From positions 233,957 through 297,956 of the forward strand of contig NZ_JAFDOE010000004.1 in NCBI RefSeq assembly GCF_018342065.1: DNA of 64,000 nt, read 5' to 3'. The stretch is from Citrobacter sp. FP75. Its GTDB lineage: Bacteria > Pseudomonadota > Gammaproteobacteria > Enterobacterales > Enterobacteriaceae. Below the pieces are notes generated by a model. That model saw only the letters and a program-made list of their open reading frames with translations, had not been told where the DNA came from and searched no databases. A program made the translations under genes and the position numbers. Positions 1 through 11,791 of the stretch are shown here, one piece after another; the first letter of the stretch is position 1; the number at the start of each line of letters is the position of its first letter.

Positions 1-773
<773 letters not shown>

Positions 774-939
774 TTAAAGTAAAAACCACAGGTCTTGTAA
801 GGTTTTATTTAACCTGCGGCCCTAAAGTAACACCCACACAACATCACAGAAATGTACAAAGATCATAATTGATACAAAAATGTTAAAAATTTTGAGCTGG
901 CTCGCACAAGCGTACCCTTTTTTAACTTTTGTAATCAGC

Positions 940-2928
940 TCATTGCTTCGTTAAATAGCGTTCTTCGAAGATATCTGCCGGAACCGGACGGGCAAATAAG
1001 AATCCCTGCGCCACTTCCACCCCCGCTTGTGTCAACCACTCTCGTTGCGCTTCGGTTTCGACACCTTCGGCAATCATCTGCAAATCGAGGCTGTGAGCCA
1101 ACTGAATGATGGCGGATATCATGCTGCAATCCTCAGGCACGCCGTCGACAAACATCTTATCAATTTTGAGTACGTCCACCGGTAGCGACTTCATGTGCTG
1201 CAGCTGGCGTAAACCGGCGTATCCCATACCAAAGTCATCCAGTGCGATACGCACTCCCGCATTACGCAGCGGGCGCAAAATGGCGACGGCTGCGTTGGGA
1301 TCATCGATATGGCGGCTTTCAGTTACTTCGAGGATCAGCGTACCAGGCTTCACGCGATAACGGTTTAACAGCTCCAGCAGATCCGACACCATATTCGGGT
1401 GCATCAACTGTAGAGCAGAAAGATTTACCGACAGCGGGAGCATCAGGCCGCGCTCCTGCCAGGCAGCAAGCTGGCGACAGGACTCCTCCAGCACCCAGTA
1501 TCCGACGGTAACCATCAGACCACAGGATTCAATCCTGTCGATTAACCCTTCCGGTAATTCCCAGCTTCCGTCCGGCTGCTGCATCCGCAGCAGCGCTTCC
1601 GCACTCAGTATCTTACCGCTGGCGATCTCTACCTGCGGCTGCATCCACAGCGCAAACTGCTGGTTATCCAGCGCGGTAAGAATGTCGTTCTCTTCCGTCA
1701 AACGTTGCTGAGCTTCTTCCATTTGCTGTGGGTCAAAGAACTGAATCTGATTTTTACCTTTGCGGCGCGAAGTGAGTGCCGCGGAGAGCGCACGACTGTA
1801 GAGCTGTTCTGCGGTTAAATCGCCATAAAACATCGCTACGCCAATATTGCAATTGGGGCGCAGCTGGATGCCGTGGATAGGCAACCGCTCATTAATGATA
1901 GTAAGTACTTGCTGACTTAATGTGATGGCATGCCAGGGTTCCTTCACGCCATGCGCAATGATGGCAAAGTCGTAGCCACTGACCTGGGTAAGCACCATTC
2001 TGGGCGCCAGTACCGACTTGAGTTTTTCGACCACCGTCAGCAGCAGGATTTCCCGTTGGGTTTCGCTCAGCACGCCTGCGGTATCCCGCAAGGTTTCGCA
2101 GGTGACAATCATCAGCGCCGTAGTCTGCTTACGGGACACGACCTGTTCCAGTAACCCCATCAAAAACGTTTTGTTGGGCAGATCGGAGACTGGAAAACGC
2201 ATTGAGTAGTCGCTCTGCTCTTCAGTGTGGCGCTGCACCATCTGCTGATTCAGGTTGTAACTGCGCACCAGCATGCCAATCTCATCATCCTGATGCAGAC
2301 GCGGTAATGCCAGTTGATAGCCAATAAGATCCTGCTGGGGAATGTCGTTCAGTTCACGCGCTATTTTACGTAATGGGTGCACAATCAATCGGTTAATACA
2401 CCAGGAGATCGCCACCGTCAGGATCAGTGACAAAAGTAAGTAAATGGTCACTAACGTAGAGAGCGTACTCATCACGAATTTGTACATGCGATACGAATCC
2501 GCCTGTAGTACCAGATAGGCCAGCGGCTGCGGGTTGGCTGAACGCTCCAGTGAATAGACCGGCAGCGAGATCTGCACCGGCAACTCGAACAGGCGAGTTA
2601 CCATTACCGGGACCGAACGTTCGGGAATAAAGCTCATCCGCAGAGCCTGAAACTGATTCGGCAGCACCACATCGGCGCGGCTGACTACGCCCGCGGGCTG
2701 AATTCGGCGTAAAATCGTCTCCGCTTCAGGAATATCCCCTTTCAGAATGGTGGCCGACAGGGGTTCACGGACGGAGCGAGCGATACTTTCCAGTTGAGTA
2801 GCCGTGTTATAGCGGTTCTGCTGGACCAGATGGAACAGCAAAACGGTGCAAAAAATAAAAACGAACACCATGACAACGGTCGCAACCATCGCCATCTGCT
2901 TAATTGTTAACGAGCGACTGACACGCAA
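940..2928 (-). CDS. pdeK: c-di-GMP phosphodiesterase PdeK (YhjK, HmsP-like)
   Basis: Membrane-bound enzyme that hydrolyses cyclic di-GMP to pGpG. Two membrane segments (about residues 12-34 and 155-178) flank a periplasmic sensor region; a HAMP-like linker, a degenerate GGDEF domain (SGYDF at 317-321 in place of GGDEF) and an intact EAL domain follow. In the EAL domain I see EALLR at 444, EVTES at 534, DDFGMGY at 564, KID at 588 and EGVET at 621, so phosphodiesterase activity is expected and cyclase activity is not. Length 662 aa is normal for HmsP/YhjK. In E. coli the gene lies beside the bcs cellulose genes; here those are missing and the next feature upstream is the ldr locus. Confidence 0.93.
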   Translation of the reverse strand: MRVSRSLTIKQMAMVATVVMVFVFIFCTVLLFHLVQQNRYNTATQLESIARSVREPLSATILKGDIPEAETILRRIQPAGVVSRADVVLPNQFQALRMSFIPERSVPVMVTRLFELPVQISLPVYSLERSANPQPLAYLVLQADSYRMYKFVMSTLSTLVTIYLLLSLILTVAISWCINRLIVHPLRKIARELNDIPQQDLIGYQLALPRLHQDDEIGMLVRSYNLNQQMVQRHTEEQSDYSMRFPVSDLPNKTFLMGLLEQVVSRKQTTALMIVTCETLRDTAGVLSETQREILLLTVVEKLKSVLAPRMVLTQVSGYDFAIIAHGVKEPWHAITLSQQVLTIINERLPIHGIQLRPNCNIGVAMFYGDLTAEQLYSRALSAALTSRRKGKNQIQFFDPQQMEEAQQRLTEENDILTALDNQQFALWMQPQVEIASGKILSAEALLRMQQPDGSWELPEGLIDRIESCGLMVTVGYWVLEESCRQLAAWQERGLMLPLSVNLSALQLMHPNMVSDLLELLNRYRVKPGTLILEVTESRHIDDPNAAVAILRPLRNAGVRIALDDFGMGYAGLRQLQHMKSLPVDVLKIDKMFVDGVPEDCSMISAIIQLAHSLDLQMIAEGVETEAQREWLTQAGVEVAQGFLFARPVPADIFEERYLTKQ

Positions 2929-3075
2929 ACTGACTCTCCACGGATAGACAAAACTGCCGTCAGAGTATACCCGATCGTAGCGGTATTAAGAGAGGCGGTA
3001 TCTGAAAACTTCCCAGCGTGCATTATCGCGGCAGGATAGGCACCTGGCGACGAGATTTATCTGCAATTAACGCGA

Positions 3076-3104
3076 AAAAGGCCGCAAGATTACATCCTGC
3101 GGCC
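3076..3104 (-). terminator. Rho-independent terminator of the ldr toxin mRNA
   Basis: Stem GGCCGCAAGAT / ATCCTGCGGCC (3080-3090 and 3094-3104) with a three-base loop, followed on the minus strand by CTTTTTCGCG. It lies about 50 nt downstream of the small toxin gene. Confidence 0.75.
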
Positions 3105-3154
3105 TGGTTCGGGCGCATGTTGACATTACGGCAGGCAGACGCCCATAAAGCACA

Positions 3155-3262
3155 TTACTTCCGGTTGCGTAGCCAGTTCACAATCAGGCTGGCGATAATG
3201 CCAGCGATGATCGGCGCTGCCAGATCGTGCCAGAAGGCTGCGCCCAGTTGCATGAGCGTCAT
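3155..3262 (-). CDS. ldrD: Ldr-family type I toxin peptide (35 aa)
   Basis: Small hydrophobic toxin that inserts in the inner membrane when overproduced. The 35-residue peptide starts MTLMQLGAAFWHDLAAP and ends NWLRNRK, and carries the Ldr hallmark FWHDLAAPI followed by one membrane helix and a basic tail. The start at 3262 is chosen because it gives the standard 35-aa family length and has AGGCGG just upstream; longer in-frame readings have no family support. Position next to yhjV is that of E. coli ldrD. Translation should be blocked by the antisense RNA rdlD read from the opposite strand of the leader. Confidence 0.88.
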   Translation of the reverse strand: MTLMQLGAAFWHDLAAPIIAGIIASLIVNWLRNRK

Positions 3263-3310
3263 ATAGCCGCCTGTGTTGCAATGGCAACTGTTCGCGGCTA
3301 TTCTTGAACT

Positions 3311-3375
3311 GTTGAGGATCAAGGTTAGCCCCCGTTTTGTTGCCAGGTTTATACCGAACAACGTGCGGGGGTTTT
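3311..3375 (+). ncRNA. rdlD: Antisense antitoxin RNA of the Rdl family
   Basis: Plus-strand RNA opposite the leader of the minus-strand ldr mRNA. Its 3' end is a strong intrinsic terminator: CCCCCG (3329-3334) pairs with CGGGGG (3366-3371), extended by TTTTGTT / AACAACG, then TTTTCTCTTT. Its offset of about 50-112 nt from the toxin start codon matches the E. coli ldrD/rdlD arrangement as I remember it. The exact 5' end is inferred, not seen. Confidence 0.7.
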
Positions 3376-3545
3376 CTCTTTCCAGCAACCGATGCCGCCA
3401 GGGATCAAGCCCCCGCAACATTGCGCCTCACCGGGTAAACCCGGCTTGCTGCTGATTCTACGGCAACACTTCCGCTCCATCACCCCTGAGTAATCCAGCC
3501 TGCGTAAAAGCTCGCAATTACGTCTTAATAAATCCGCCAATCGCT

Positions 3546-3575
3546 GGAAAGTTTCTTGCCAACTGGCAACTTTCC
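3546..3575. promoter_or_regulatory. Dyad upstream of megL, candidate activator (UAS) site
   Basis: Interrupted inverted repeat GGAAAGTT..GCCA / TGGCAACTTTCC, containing the perfect inner dyad TTGCCA-AC-TGGCAA (3557-3570). Its centre is about 80-85 bp upstream of the -12 element of a sigma54 promoter, the usual place for an enhancer-binding protein. The linked activator gene at 6336-7538 is the obvious candidate ligand (inference). Confidence 0.6.
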
Positions 3576-3602
3576 TGACAACTACCCGCACGATGAAACA
3601 AA

Positions 3603-3615
3603 TAACATATTGATA
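3603..3615 (-). promoter_or_regulatory. IHF-type box between UAS and sigma54 promoter
   Basis: On the minus strand the sequence is TATCAATATGTTA, which fits the IHF core WATCAANNNNTTR at every fixed position. It lies between the upstream dyad and the -24/-12 promoter, where DNA bending by IHF is commonly used. Confidence 0.6.
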
Positions 3616-3632
3616 TCTATATATTAATTTTC

Positions 3633-3649
3633 TGGCACAGCGATTGCTA
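3633..3649 (+). promoter_or_regulatory. Sigma54 (-24/-12) promoter of megL
   Basis: TGGCAC-N5-TTGCTA with the correct spacing between the GG and GC elements. The predicted transcription start is near 3659, giving a 5' leader of about 32 nt with the ribosome site AGGAG at 3681-3685. No competing sigma70 promoter of comparable quality was obvious. Confidence 0.8.
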
Positions 3650-3660
3650 TTTGAGTGTGA

Positions 3661-4887
<1,227 letters not shown>

Positions 4888-4892
4888 CTATT

Positions 4893-4926
4893 ACGGCCTG
4901 AACCGGCGCAGATCGGTTCAGGCCGT
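4893..4926 (+). other. Perfect 13-bp hairpin between megL and yhjV
   Basis: ACGGCCTGAACCG (4893-4905) and CGGTTCAGGCCGT (4914-4926) form a perfect stem with an 8-nt loop six nucleotides after the megL stop. No T-tract follows (TGAGAATCAAGG), so it is not a typical terminator. It could stabilise the megL end of a shared transcript or reduce read-through into yhjV. Confidence 0.6.
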
Positions 4927-5004
4927 TGAGAATCAAGGCACAACAGCCTGGCTATACGCGTGATCCTTTTCCGGGGAGAGCGGGTATTTTCGGCAGGGGG
5001 TTCT

Positions 5005-6303
5005 ATGCAGGACAACACATTACAATTAAGCAACACGACAGCAACCGCCGCATCCTTCTCAAAAAAACTACCGTTTACTAAATACGATTTTGGCTGGGTA
5101 TTACTTTGCATCGGCATGGCGATTGGCGCCGGAACAGTGCTGATGCCAGTACAAATTGGCTTAACCGGTATTTGGGTATTTATTGTCGCCTTTATTATTG
5201 CCTATCCGGCCACCTATATTGTGCAGGATATTTATTTAAAAACGCTCTCTGAAAGTGAAACCTGTAATGACTACACTGATATTATTAGTCATTACTTAGG
5301 TAAAAACTGGGGCGTATTTCTCGGTGTCATCTATTTTCTGATGATTATCCACGGCATCTTTATCTATTCATTATCCGTTGTTTTTGACAGCGCCTCCTAT
5401 ATAAAAACCTTCGGACTCACCGATGCCGATCTTTCGCAGTCGATAATCTACAAAGTGGCCATTTTTGCCGTTCTGGTCGCCATTGCTTCCGGCGGGGAAA
5501 AGCTGCTGTTCAAAATCTCCGGTCCGATGGTGGTGGTAAAGGTTGGCATCATCATCGTGTTTGGTTTTGCGATGGTTCCACACTGGAACTTCGGCAATAT
5601 CAGCGCGTTCCCTGAGGCTGGCGTCTTCTTTCGCGATGTCCTGCTGACCATCCCGTTCTGTTTCTTCTCGGCGGTGTTTATTCAGGTGCTGAACCCCATG
5701 AATATCGCCTACCGCAAACGGGTGTCAGACCGGGTGTTGGCTACACGCATGGTCATTCGCACCCACCGCATCAGCTATATCACGCTGATTGCGGTCATTC
5801 TGTTTTTCTCATTTTCCTTTACCTTCTCTATTAGCCATGAAGAAGCAGTATCGGCCTTCGAACAAAATATTTCCGCACTGGCGCTGGCGGCTCAGGTTAT
5901 CCCAGGACAAATTATTCACATCACCTCTACGGTGTTGAATATTTTTGCTGTGCTGACGGCATTCTTCGGTATTTATCTGGGATTCCACGAGGCCATGAAG
6001 GGCATTATTCTGAACGTACTGGGTCGTGTCATCGACGTTGAGAAAATTAACCCACTGATTCTGACGCTGGGAATTTGCGCCTTTATCGTGACCACGCTGG
6101 TTATTTGGGTGTCGTTCCGCGTGTCGGTGCTGGTGTTCTTCCAGTTAGGAAGTCCACTTTACGGTATCGTCTCGTGCATTATTCCGTTCTTCCTGATTTA
6201 TAAAGTCACACAACTGGAAAAACTGCGCGGGCTGAAAACCTGGCTTATCCTGCTGTACGGGATTTTGCTGTGTCTGTCGCCATTGTTGAAGCTGATTGAA
6301 TAA
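5005..6303 (+). CDS. yhjV: HAAAP-family amino acid permease YhjV
   Basis: Predicted inner-membrane amino acid:proton symporter of the hydroxy/aromatic amino acid permease family with about 11 helices. The motif [16 protein letters not shown] near residue 40 is typical of the family. The start at 5005 ([10 protein letters not shown], 432 aa) is preferred over an in-frame ATG at 4960 because AGGGGG precedes it and the remainder aligns with E. coli YhjV. The substrate is not established. Placement 117 nt after the methionine lyase gene suggests uptake of a sulfur amino acid or of another substrate of the lyase, which is inference. Confidence 0.88.
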   Translation: MQDNTLQLSNTTATAASFSKKLPFTKYDFGWVLLCIGMAIGAGTVLMPVQIGLTGIWVFIVAFIIAYPATYIVQDIYLKTLSESETCNDYTDIISHYLGKNWGVFLGVIYFLMIIHGIFIYSLSVVFDSASYIKTFGLTDADLSQSIIYKVAIFAVLVAIASGGEKLLFKISGPMVVVKVGIIIVFGFAMVPHWNFGNISAFPEAGVFFRDVLLTIPFCFFSAVFIQVLNPMNIAYRKRVSDRVLATRMVIRTHRISYITLIAVILFFSFSFTFSISHEEAVSAFEQNISALALAAQVIPGQIIHITSTVLNIFAVLTAFFGIYLGFHEAMKGIILNVLGRVIDVEKINPLILTLGICAFIVTTLVIWVSFRVSVLVFFQLGSPLYGIVSCIIPFFLIYKVTQLEKLRGLKTWLILLYGILLCLSPLLKLIE

Positions 6304-6335
6304 CCCGATGACAGCGCCGTCAACCCTGGCGGCGC

Positions 6336-7538
6336 TTAATTCACACTCTCCAGTTGATAGCTGCGAATTTTATTCAGCACCGTGGTATGCGACACCCCCA
6401 GCGCTTTGGCAATATGTCGCGACGAGACATTCTCTTCTACCATCTGCTCAATCAGTTGACGCTCAGCGCATTGAACCTGCTGCTTAAAAGGCCGCCCTGC
6501 GTGGGTCTGGTTACCCGATGTTATATTCGCTATTCCCAAATCCTCTTGGGTAATCACATCGGATTCTGCCATCAACATCAGACGAATAATGGTGTTTTCC
6601 AGTTCGCGTACGTTCCCCGGCCAGCCGTGATGATGCATGGCATCAAAGCAGGCTTTATCCAGAATTAACCGTCGCTGGAATTCTTTTGCATATTTCTGCA
6701 CAAAGTGGCGGATTAGCAGGCTGAGATCCTGCGGACGTTCCCGCAAAGGAGGAATAGTCAGGGAGAGTACGTTAATACGATAATAGAGATCGGCACGTAG
6801 CAAACGTTGTTCGACCATCTCTTCCAGATTGGCGTTGGTTGCCACAATAATGCGGACGTTAACCGGAATAATTTGCGCCCCACCCACGCGGCGGATCCCG
6901 CCATCCTGCAGTACACGCAGTAATTTGGCCTGTAAATTTAGCGGCATCTCACCAAATTCATCAAGAAAAAGGGTGCCTTTATCGGCCATTTCAAACAGGC
7001 CTTTTTTGCCTTTACAGTCCGCACCGCTGAAAGCCCCTTTTTCATAACCGAAGAATTCACTCTCCATCAGCGACTCGGGCAATGCTGAGCAGTTAACCGG
7101 AATAAATGGATAAAAACTACGCTGACCAGAATTATGAATCGCCCGGGCCAGCAGCTCTTTGCCGGTCCCTGTTTCACCACGGATCAGGACGGTATATTTG
7201 CTGTCCGCCACTCTAATCGCCTTTTCGATCAGTGCCTGCATGCTCTGGCTGCTGCAAATAATGTCTGAGAAATAGCGCGGGCGTTCCGGTTCGGACATCG
7301 ACAGTTCGCTTATCTCTTCGCAAAGGTAAGCGACGTTAATAATATCGGCACGCTGGCTTAAACAGGATTGCACGCTGGAAATATCCTGCAGCTGGCGGCA
7401 CCAGGATTTAATCAGGATCCGGCCAGCCGTCACCTTCATTGATATGATATTGATATCACAGCAGGAAAACTCCTTCAGGACATCCTCAACCATAGACAGG
7501 CGATCAATTGTTTTAATATCCCAGCGTATCGTGACCAC
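6336..7538 (-). CDS. Sigma54-dependent activator, TyrR-like with ACT domain, likely megL-yhjV regulator
   Basis: Enhancer-binding protein of 400 aa. Residues 1-72 look like an amino-acid-binding ACT domain (short beta-strand pattern MVTIRWDIKTIDRL). The AAA+ domain follows directly (about 88-320) with Walker A GETGTGKE at 121-128, the sigma54 contact loop GAFSGA at 168-173 and Walker B FLDEF at 191-195. The C-terminal helix-turn-helix (371-392, SSRHIAKALGVSHTTVLNK) is TyrR-like. Unlike TyrR (513 aa) there is no room for a PAS domain, and unlike TyrR the sigma54 loop is kept. The start is GTG at 7538 with GGAG upstream; the nearby ATG at 7540 is out of frame. Convergent with yhjV and the only activator near the sigma54 promoter of megL. 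Confidence 0.85.
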   Translation of the reverse strand: MVTIRWDIKTIDRLSMVEDVLKEFSCCDINIISMKVTAGRILIKSWCRQLQDISSVQSCLSQRADIINVAYLCEEISELSMSEPERPRYFSDIICSSQSMQALIEKAIRVADSKYTVLIRGETGTGKELLARAIHNSGQRSFYPFIPVNCSALPESLMESEFFGYEKGAFSGADCKGKKGLFEMADKGTLFLDEFGEMPLNLQAKLLRVLQDGGIRRVGGAQIIPVNVRIIVATNANLEEMVEQRLLRADLYYRINVLSLTIPPLRERPQDLSLLIRHFVQKYAKEFQRRLILDKACFDAMHHHGWPGNVRELENTIIRLMLMAESDVITQEDLGIANITSGNQTHAGRPFKQQVQCAERQLIEQMVEENVSSRHIAKALGVSHTTVLNKIRSYQLESVN

Positions 7539-7665
7539 ATTTGCTCCAGGTCGTTAGCAATTGCGAAGTAGATATTTCTGTGATGTTCAAGAATCTGACT
7601 ACATTCTAGACGCTATGGAATAATGTTCTGCCAATGGACTCACATTGTGGAAGTAAAAACGAAAT

Positions 7666-7695
7666 ATAAAAAAACCGGAGCACAAGGCTCCGGTT
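7666..7695 (-). terminator. Terminator of the dpp operon
   Basis: AACCGGAGC (7673-7681) / GCTCCGGTT (7687-7695), followed on the minus strand by a run of seven T. It lies 20 nt after the dppF stop. Confidence 0.85.
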
Positions 7696-7714
7696 ATTGG
7701 GTCATAACCCACGC

Positions 7715-8719
7715 TTATTGCTGTGGGTTCTCATCCTGGTCAACGGCAAAGCACGCCACCAGTTGGCCGCTGTAATCTTTAAGCTGCGGCTGCAGTTGAG
7801 TACAAGGGCCAAAGCGGCGACGGCAACGGGCATTGAATGCGCAGCCCGGCGGCGGATTCAGCGGGCTTGGCAGCTCGCCGGTCAGCTTGATACGCTCGCG
7901 GCGATCGTCCGGGTTCAGGCGCGGCGTTGCGGAGAGCAGCGCCTGCGTGTACGGATGACGCGGATTATTGAAGATCTGATCCTTCGTTCCTTTTTCCACG
8001 CAGCGGCCTAAATACATCACCATCACTTCATCGGCAATATGTTCCACTACCGACAGGTCGTGGGAGATAAAGACATAGGACAACCCCAAATCTTGCTGCA
8101 GATCCATCATCAGATTCAGTACCTGTGCACGCACAGAAACGTCCAGCGCCGAGACCGGTTCGTCGGCAATCACCACGTCCGGGTCAAGCATCAGACCACG
8201 GGCAATGGCGATACGCTGGCGCTGACCGCCGGAGAACATATGCGGATAGCGGTCGTAGTGCTCGGTTTTCAGGCCGACTTTCGCCATCATCGCCAGCGCT
8301 TTTTCGCGACGCTGCTCTTTGCTTAAGCTGGTGTTGATCTGCAGCGGCTCCTCCAGAATCTGCCCCACTTTCTTACGCGGGTTCAGGGAGCCGTACGGAT
8401 TCTGGAACACAATCTGGATTTTCTGCCGACGCAGCTTCTGCGCCTGCGGGTCATGTTTGAGCAGATCCTGTCCCTGGTAATACAGCTCACCGCCGGTCGG
8501 GACTTCAATCATCGTTAGCAGGCGACCAAGCGTCGATTTCCCGCAACCCGACTCGCCAACCACCGCCAGCGTTTTACCGCGTTCTAAGGTAAATGACACG
8601 CCGTCCAGCGCTTTTACCAGACGTTCCGGAGCGAACAGCCCTTTCTTCACCGGGTAGTATTTTTTCAGATCGGTGGCCAGCAACAGAGGCTGTTGCGTGG
8701 TGGCCTCATGCGTACTCAT
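7715..8719 (-). CDS. dppF: Dipeptide ABC transporter ATPase DppF
   Basis: One of two ATPases that power dipeptide (and haem) import through DppBC. The 334-aa protein has Walker [10 protein letters not shown] near residue 54, signature [13 protein letters not shown], Walker B VVIADEP and the C-terminal oligopeptide-transporter tail with [14 protein letters not shown], whose cysteines probably hold an iron-sulfur cluster or zinc. Start overlaps the dppD stop by 4 nt (ATGA), so the two are translationally coupled. Last gene of dppABCDF. Confidence 0.97.
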   Translation of the reverse strand: MSTHEATTQQPLLLATDLKKYYPVKKGLFAPERLVKALDGVSFTLERGKTLAVVGESGCGKSTLGRLLTMIEVPTGGELYYQGQDLLKHDPQAQKLRRQKIQIVFQNPYGSLNPRKKVGQILEEPLQINTSLSKEQRREKALAMMAKVGLKTEHYDRYPHMFSGGQRQRIAIARGLMLDPDVVIADEPVSALDVSVRAQVLNLMMDLQQDLGLSYVFISHDLSVVEHIADEVMVMYLGRCVEKGTKDQIFNNPRHPYTQALLSATPRLNPDDRRERIKLTGELPSPLNPPPGCAFNARCRRRFGPCTQLQPQLKDYSGQLVACFAVDQDENPQQ

Positions 8720-9699
8720 AGTGTGGGCCTCCCGGCATCATCAAGTGGGTAGTGGCATTTCGACTGGCGACCTTCACTGAGTATGTTCAGCTCCGGTTCT
8801 ACGCTACGGCATTTGTCCGTGGCATACGGGCAGCGCGGGTTCAGCAGACATCCGTTCGGACGGTCGTACTTGCCAGGAACCACGCCCGGTAGCGAGGCCA
8901 AACGCGCTTTATCCTGCGCAAACTCCGGCAACGCACGCAGCAGTGCCTGGGTATACGGATGACGAGGCGCGCGGAAGATATCGTGCGCCGCCCCGGTTTC
9001 CACGACCTGACCGGCATACATGACGATGATTTTGTGCGCCGCTTCTGCCACCAGCGCCAGGTCATGAGTAATCAACACCAGCGCCATATTTTCTTTCTGC
9101 TGCAATTCCAGCAGCAGTTCGATGATCTGTGCCTGAATAGTCACGTCCAGCGCGGTTGTCGGTTCATCGGCAATCAGCAGTTTCGGACGACAGGCAATCG
9201 CCATGGCGATCATCACGCGCTGGCTCATCCCCCCGGACAGCTGGTGCGGATACACATCGAGGCGCGAGGCCGGGTCGGGAATGCCCACCAGCGTCAGCAG
9301 GTCAATCGCCCGCTGAATGCGGGTTTTCTTGTTGCCACCCTGATGCACCTTAATGGCTTCCATAATCTGGTAGCCGACGGTGTAGCACGGGTTGAGGCTG
9401 GTCATTGGGTCCTGGAAGATCATCGCCACTTCGGCCCCTACCAACTGGCGGCGCTCTTTCTCAGAGATGCGCTTCAGGTCGCGACCGTTAAACTCAAGGC
9501 TTTCTGCCATCACGCGGCCAGGGTAGTCAATCAGCCCCATAATCGCCAGCGAGCTGACGGACTTACCGGAGCCGGATTCCCCGACAATCCCCACCACTTC
9601 ACCCTGGTTTACACTGTAGCTAATGCGGTCTACAGCACGGAATTCGGCGCCAACGTCGCCGAAATGCACGGATAATTTATCTACATTTAATAACGCCAT
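8716..9699 (-). CDS. dppD: Dipeptide ABC transporter ATPase DppD
   Basis: Second ATPase of the dipeptide permease, 327 aa. Walker A is GESGSGKSV near residue 40; the Walker B region is [12 protein letters not shown] and the signature [14 protein letters not shown]. The oligopeptide-transporter C-terminal region has [14 protein letters not shown]. It heterodimerises with DppF below the DppB/DppC channel. Ten nucleotides separate it from dppC. Confidence 0.97.
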   Translation of the reverse strand: MALLNVDKLSVHFGDVGAEFRAVDRISYSVNQGEVVGIVGESGSGKSVSSLAIMGLIDYPGRVMAESLEFNGRDLKRISEKERRQLVGAEVAMIFQDPMTSLNPCYTVGYQIMEAIKVHQGGNKKTRIQRAIDLLTLVGIPDPASRLDVYPHQLSGGMSQRVMIAMAIACRPKLLIADEPTTALDVTIQAQIIELLLELQQKENMALVLITHDLALVAEAAHKIIVMYAGQVVETGAAHDIFRAPRHPYTQALLRALPEFAQDKARLASLPGVVPGKYDRPNGCLLNPRCPYATDKCRSVEPELNILSEGRQSKCHYPLDDAGRPTL

Positions 9700-9709
9700 C
9701 TCGAACCTC

Positions 9710-10612
9710 TTACTGCTTCAGTTTGGGATCGAGCGCGTCACGCAGACCGTCACCCATCAGGTTAAATGCCAGCACCGTCAGCAGGATCGCCAGACCCGGG
9801 AAGGTCACGACCCACCAGGCACTTTGCGCGAACTGCAACACGTCGGAGAGCATGGTGCCCCACTCCGGTGTTGGCGGCTGCGCGCCCATGCCCAGGAAGC
9901 CAAGCGCGGCCATATCGAGAATGGCGTTAGAGAAACCAAGCGACGCCTGAACAATCAGCGGCGCAAGGCAGTTAGGAAGAATATTGACGAACATCTGGCG
10001 CATCGCCCCGGCCCCTGCCACGCGGGAAGCGGTGACGTAGTCGCGGTTGACTTCCACCAGCACGGCGGCACGCGTCAGACGCACATAGTGCGGCAATGCC
10101 ACGAACGTCAGCGCCAGCGCGGCGTTACCAATCGACGGACCAAATACCGCCACCAGCACCAGCGCCAATAACAGGCTCGGCAGCGCCAGCATGATATCGA
10201 CCACACGCATGATGATGTTATCAACAATACCGCCGAAGTAGCCCGCCACTAGGCCGAGAACAACCCCCATCACCAACGACAGCACCACCACCAGACAGCC
10301 AACCAGCAGCGACAAGCGAGCGCCGTACATCAGGCGCGACAGCACATCGCGCCCCACGTCGTCAGTACCAAACAGATGCGCCCACGAGCCCCCTTCCTGC
10401 CACGCAGGTGGTGCCAGCAGCGTATCGCGAAACTGTTCCGCCGGGTTATAGGGCGCAATCCAGTTGGCGAAAATGGCAATAAACAGCACGATGACCACAT
10501 AAACGAGTCCAACGACCGCACCCTTGTTGCGTTTAAAATAGTGCCAGAACTCTTGCAACGGGGTCATCGGCACCGGTGCAGCAATAACTTTATTTTCAGT
10601 AACCTGTGACAT
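9710..10612 (-). CDS. dppC: Dipeptide ABC transporter permease DppC
   Basis: Inner-membrane channel subunit, 300 aa, with an N-terminal helix, an extended periplasmic segment ([20 protein letters not shown]) and five further helices. The cytoplasmic EAA loop ([19 protein letters not shown] type) that contacts the ATPase is present near residue 205. It pairs with DppB. Confidence 0.97.
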   Translation of the reverse strand: MSQVTENKVIAAPVPMTPLQEFWHYFKRNKGAVVGLVYVVIVLFIAIFANWIAPYNPAEQFRDTLLAPPAWQEGGSWAHLFGTDDVGRDVLSRLMYGARLSLLVGCLVVVLSLVMGVVLGLVAGYFGGIVDNIIMRVVDIMLALPSLLLALVLVAVFGPSIGNAALALTFVALPHYVRLTRAAVLVEVNRDYVTASRVAGAGAMRQMFVNILPNCLAPLIVQASLGFSNAILDMAALGFLGMGAQPPTPEWGTMLSDVLQFAQSAWWVVTFPGLAILLTVLAFNLMGDGLRDALDPKLKQ

Positions 10613-10621
10613 GATGGCCCC

Positions 10622-11641
10622 TTACTTCTTATGCCGAATACGCGGGTTCACCACGCCGTACAGCAGGTCTACCAGCAGGTTGACAAGAATAATCATCGTC
10701 GCCACCAGTAATACACCGCCCTGCACTACCGGATAATCACGGCGTTGCAGCGCATCAATCAGCCAGCGCCCCAGCCCCGGCCACGAGAAGATGGTTTCGG
10801 TCAGGATCGCCCCTGCCAGCAGCGTACCGACCTGCAGGCCGATAACGGTCACCACGGGTAGCATGGCGTTGCGCAGAGCGTGAATGATGATGACACGCAT
10901 ACGGGTCAGACCTTTAGCACGGGCGGTACGAATGTAATCTTCGCCCAGCACTTCCAGCATTGACGAACGGGTCATACGTACAATCACCGCCAGTGGAATG
11001 GTGCCCAGCACCATTGCCGGCAGGATCATATGTACTGCGGCATCAATGAAATTACCCTCTTCCCCCCAGATGGCGGTGTCGATCAGCATAAAGCCGGTCA
11101 GCGGGTTGGAATCATCAAGGAACACCATGTCGCTCACCCGCCCGGAAACCGGCGTCAGGTTCCACTGCACGGAAACCAGCATGATCAGCATCATGCCCCA
11201 CCAAAAGATAGGCATGGAGTAACCGGTCAGCGCCAGACCCACGGCGGTGTGATCGAAAATGGAGCCGCGCTTAACAGCAGCAAGTACGCCAACCGGAATA
11301 CCCACTGCGGTAGCAAAAATCATGGCGCAGACGCCGAGCTCCAGCGTCGCTTTAAAGCGAGGCACAAACTCTTCCCACACCGGTAAGCGGCTTTTTAACG
11401 AAATGCCTAAATCACCATGCATCACCCCCCAGATATAGTGGAGGTACTGCTGCCACATCGGCTTATCCAAACCGAGTTCAGCCAGCAGTTGTGCATGACG
11501 CTCAGGGGAGATACCACGCTCACCTGCCATGATCATCACCGGATCGCCGGGGATCATATGGACGAAGGCAAAGGTGAGAAGAGTGATACCGATAAACGTG
11601 GGGATGACGAGTCCCAAACGTCGGAGAATGAACTGCAACAT
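10622..11641 (-). CDS. dppB: Dipeptide ABC transporter permease DppB
   Basis: Inner-membrane channel subunit, 339 aa from the start MLQFILRRLGLVIPTF. An in-frame ATG eight codons upstream (11665) exists, but the family length and the N-terminal helix argue for 11641. The EAA loop region reads GEDYIRTARAKGLTRMRVI. Separated from dppA by 160 nt that hold a stem-loop and a REP-like pair, which probably lowers expression of dppBCDF relative to the binding protein. Confidence 0.95.
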   Translation of the reverse strand: MLQFILRRLGLVIPTFIGITLLTFAFVHMIPGDPVMIMAGERGISPERHAQLLAELGLDKPMWQQYLHYIWGVMHGDLGISLKSRLPVWEEFVPRFKATLELGVCAMIFATAVGIPVGVLAAVKRGSIFDHTAVGLALTGYSMPIFWWGMMLIMLVSVQWNLTPVSGRVSDMVFLDDSNPLTGFMLIDTAIWGEEGNFIDAAVHMILPAMVLGTIPLAVIVRMTRSSMLEVLGEDYIRTARAKGLTRMRVIIIHALRNAMLPVVTVIGLQVGTLLAGAILTETIFSWPGLGRWLIDALQRRDYPVVQGGVLLVATMIILVNLLVDLLYGVVNPRIRHKK

Positions 11642-11702
11642 AACCCGGATTCTCTCTAATGACACACGGCCTGGAACCGTGAATCTGTATTGCTCACAAA
11701 TC

Positions 11703-11732
11703 TTATCTCCCCCTCAAGTGAGGAGGAGATAA
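11703..11732 (-). other. Stem-loop between dppA and dppB
   Basis: TTATCTCCCCCTC (11703-11715) and GAGGAGGAGATAA (11720-11732), 12 of 13 pairs, loop AAGT. It lies downstream of dppA and upstream of dppB and could protect the dppA transcript end or attenuate transcription. Confidence 0.6.
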
Positions 11733-11741
11733 AGCATTACT

Positions 11742-11791
11742 GCCAGGTGGCGCTACGCTTGCCCGACTTAACGGTGCGTGGCGCTCCTGGC
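11742..11791. repeat. REP-like inverted pair after dppA
   Basis: GCCAGGTGGCGCTACGC and, inverted, GCGTGGCGCTCCTGGC form an imperfect palindromic unit of the enterobacterial REP type. E. coli also carries REP sequence in this intergenic region, as I recall. Confidence 0.6.

Noticed and set aside
6313-6336. Possible terminator hairpin between yhjV and the activator gene
   Set aside because: The stem AGCGCCG/CGGCGCT is only 7 bp, overlaps the activator stop codon and has no T-run on either strand, so I do not call it a terminator.
8959-9675. 238-codon open frame antisense to dppD
   Set aside because: His-, Gln- and Arg-rich shadow translation with no start signal; dppD is certain.
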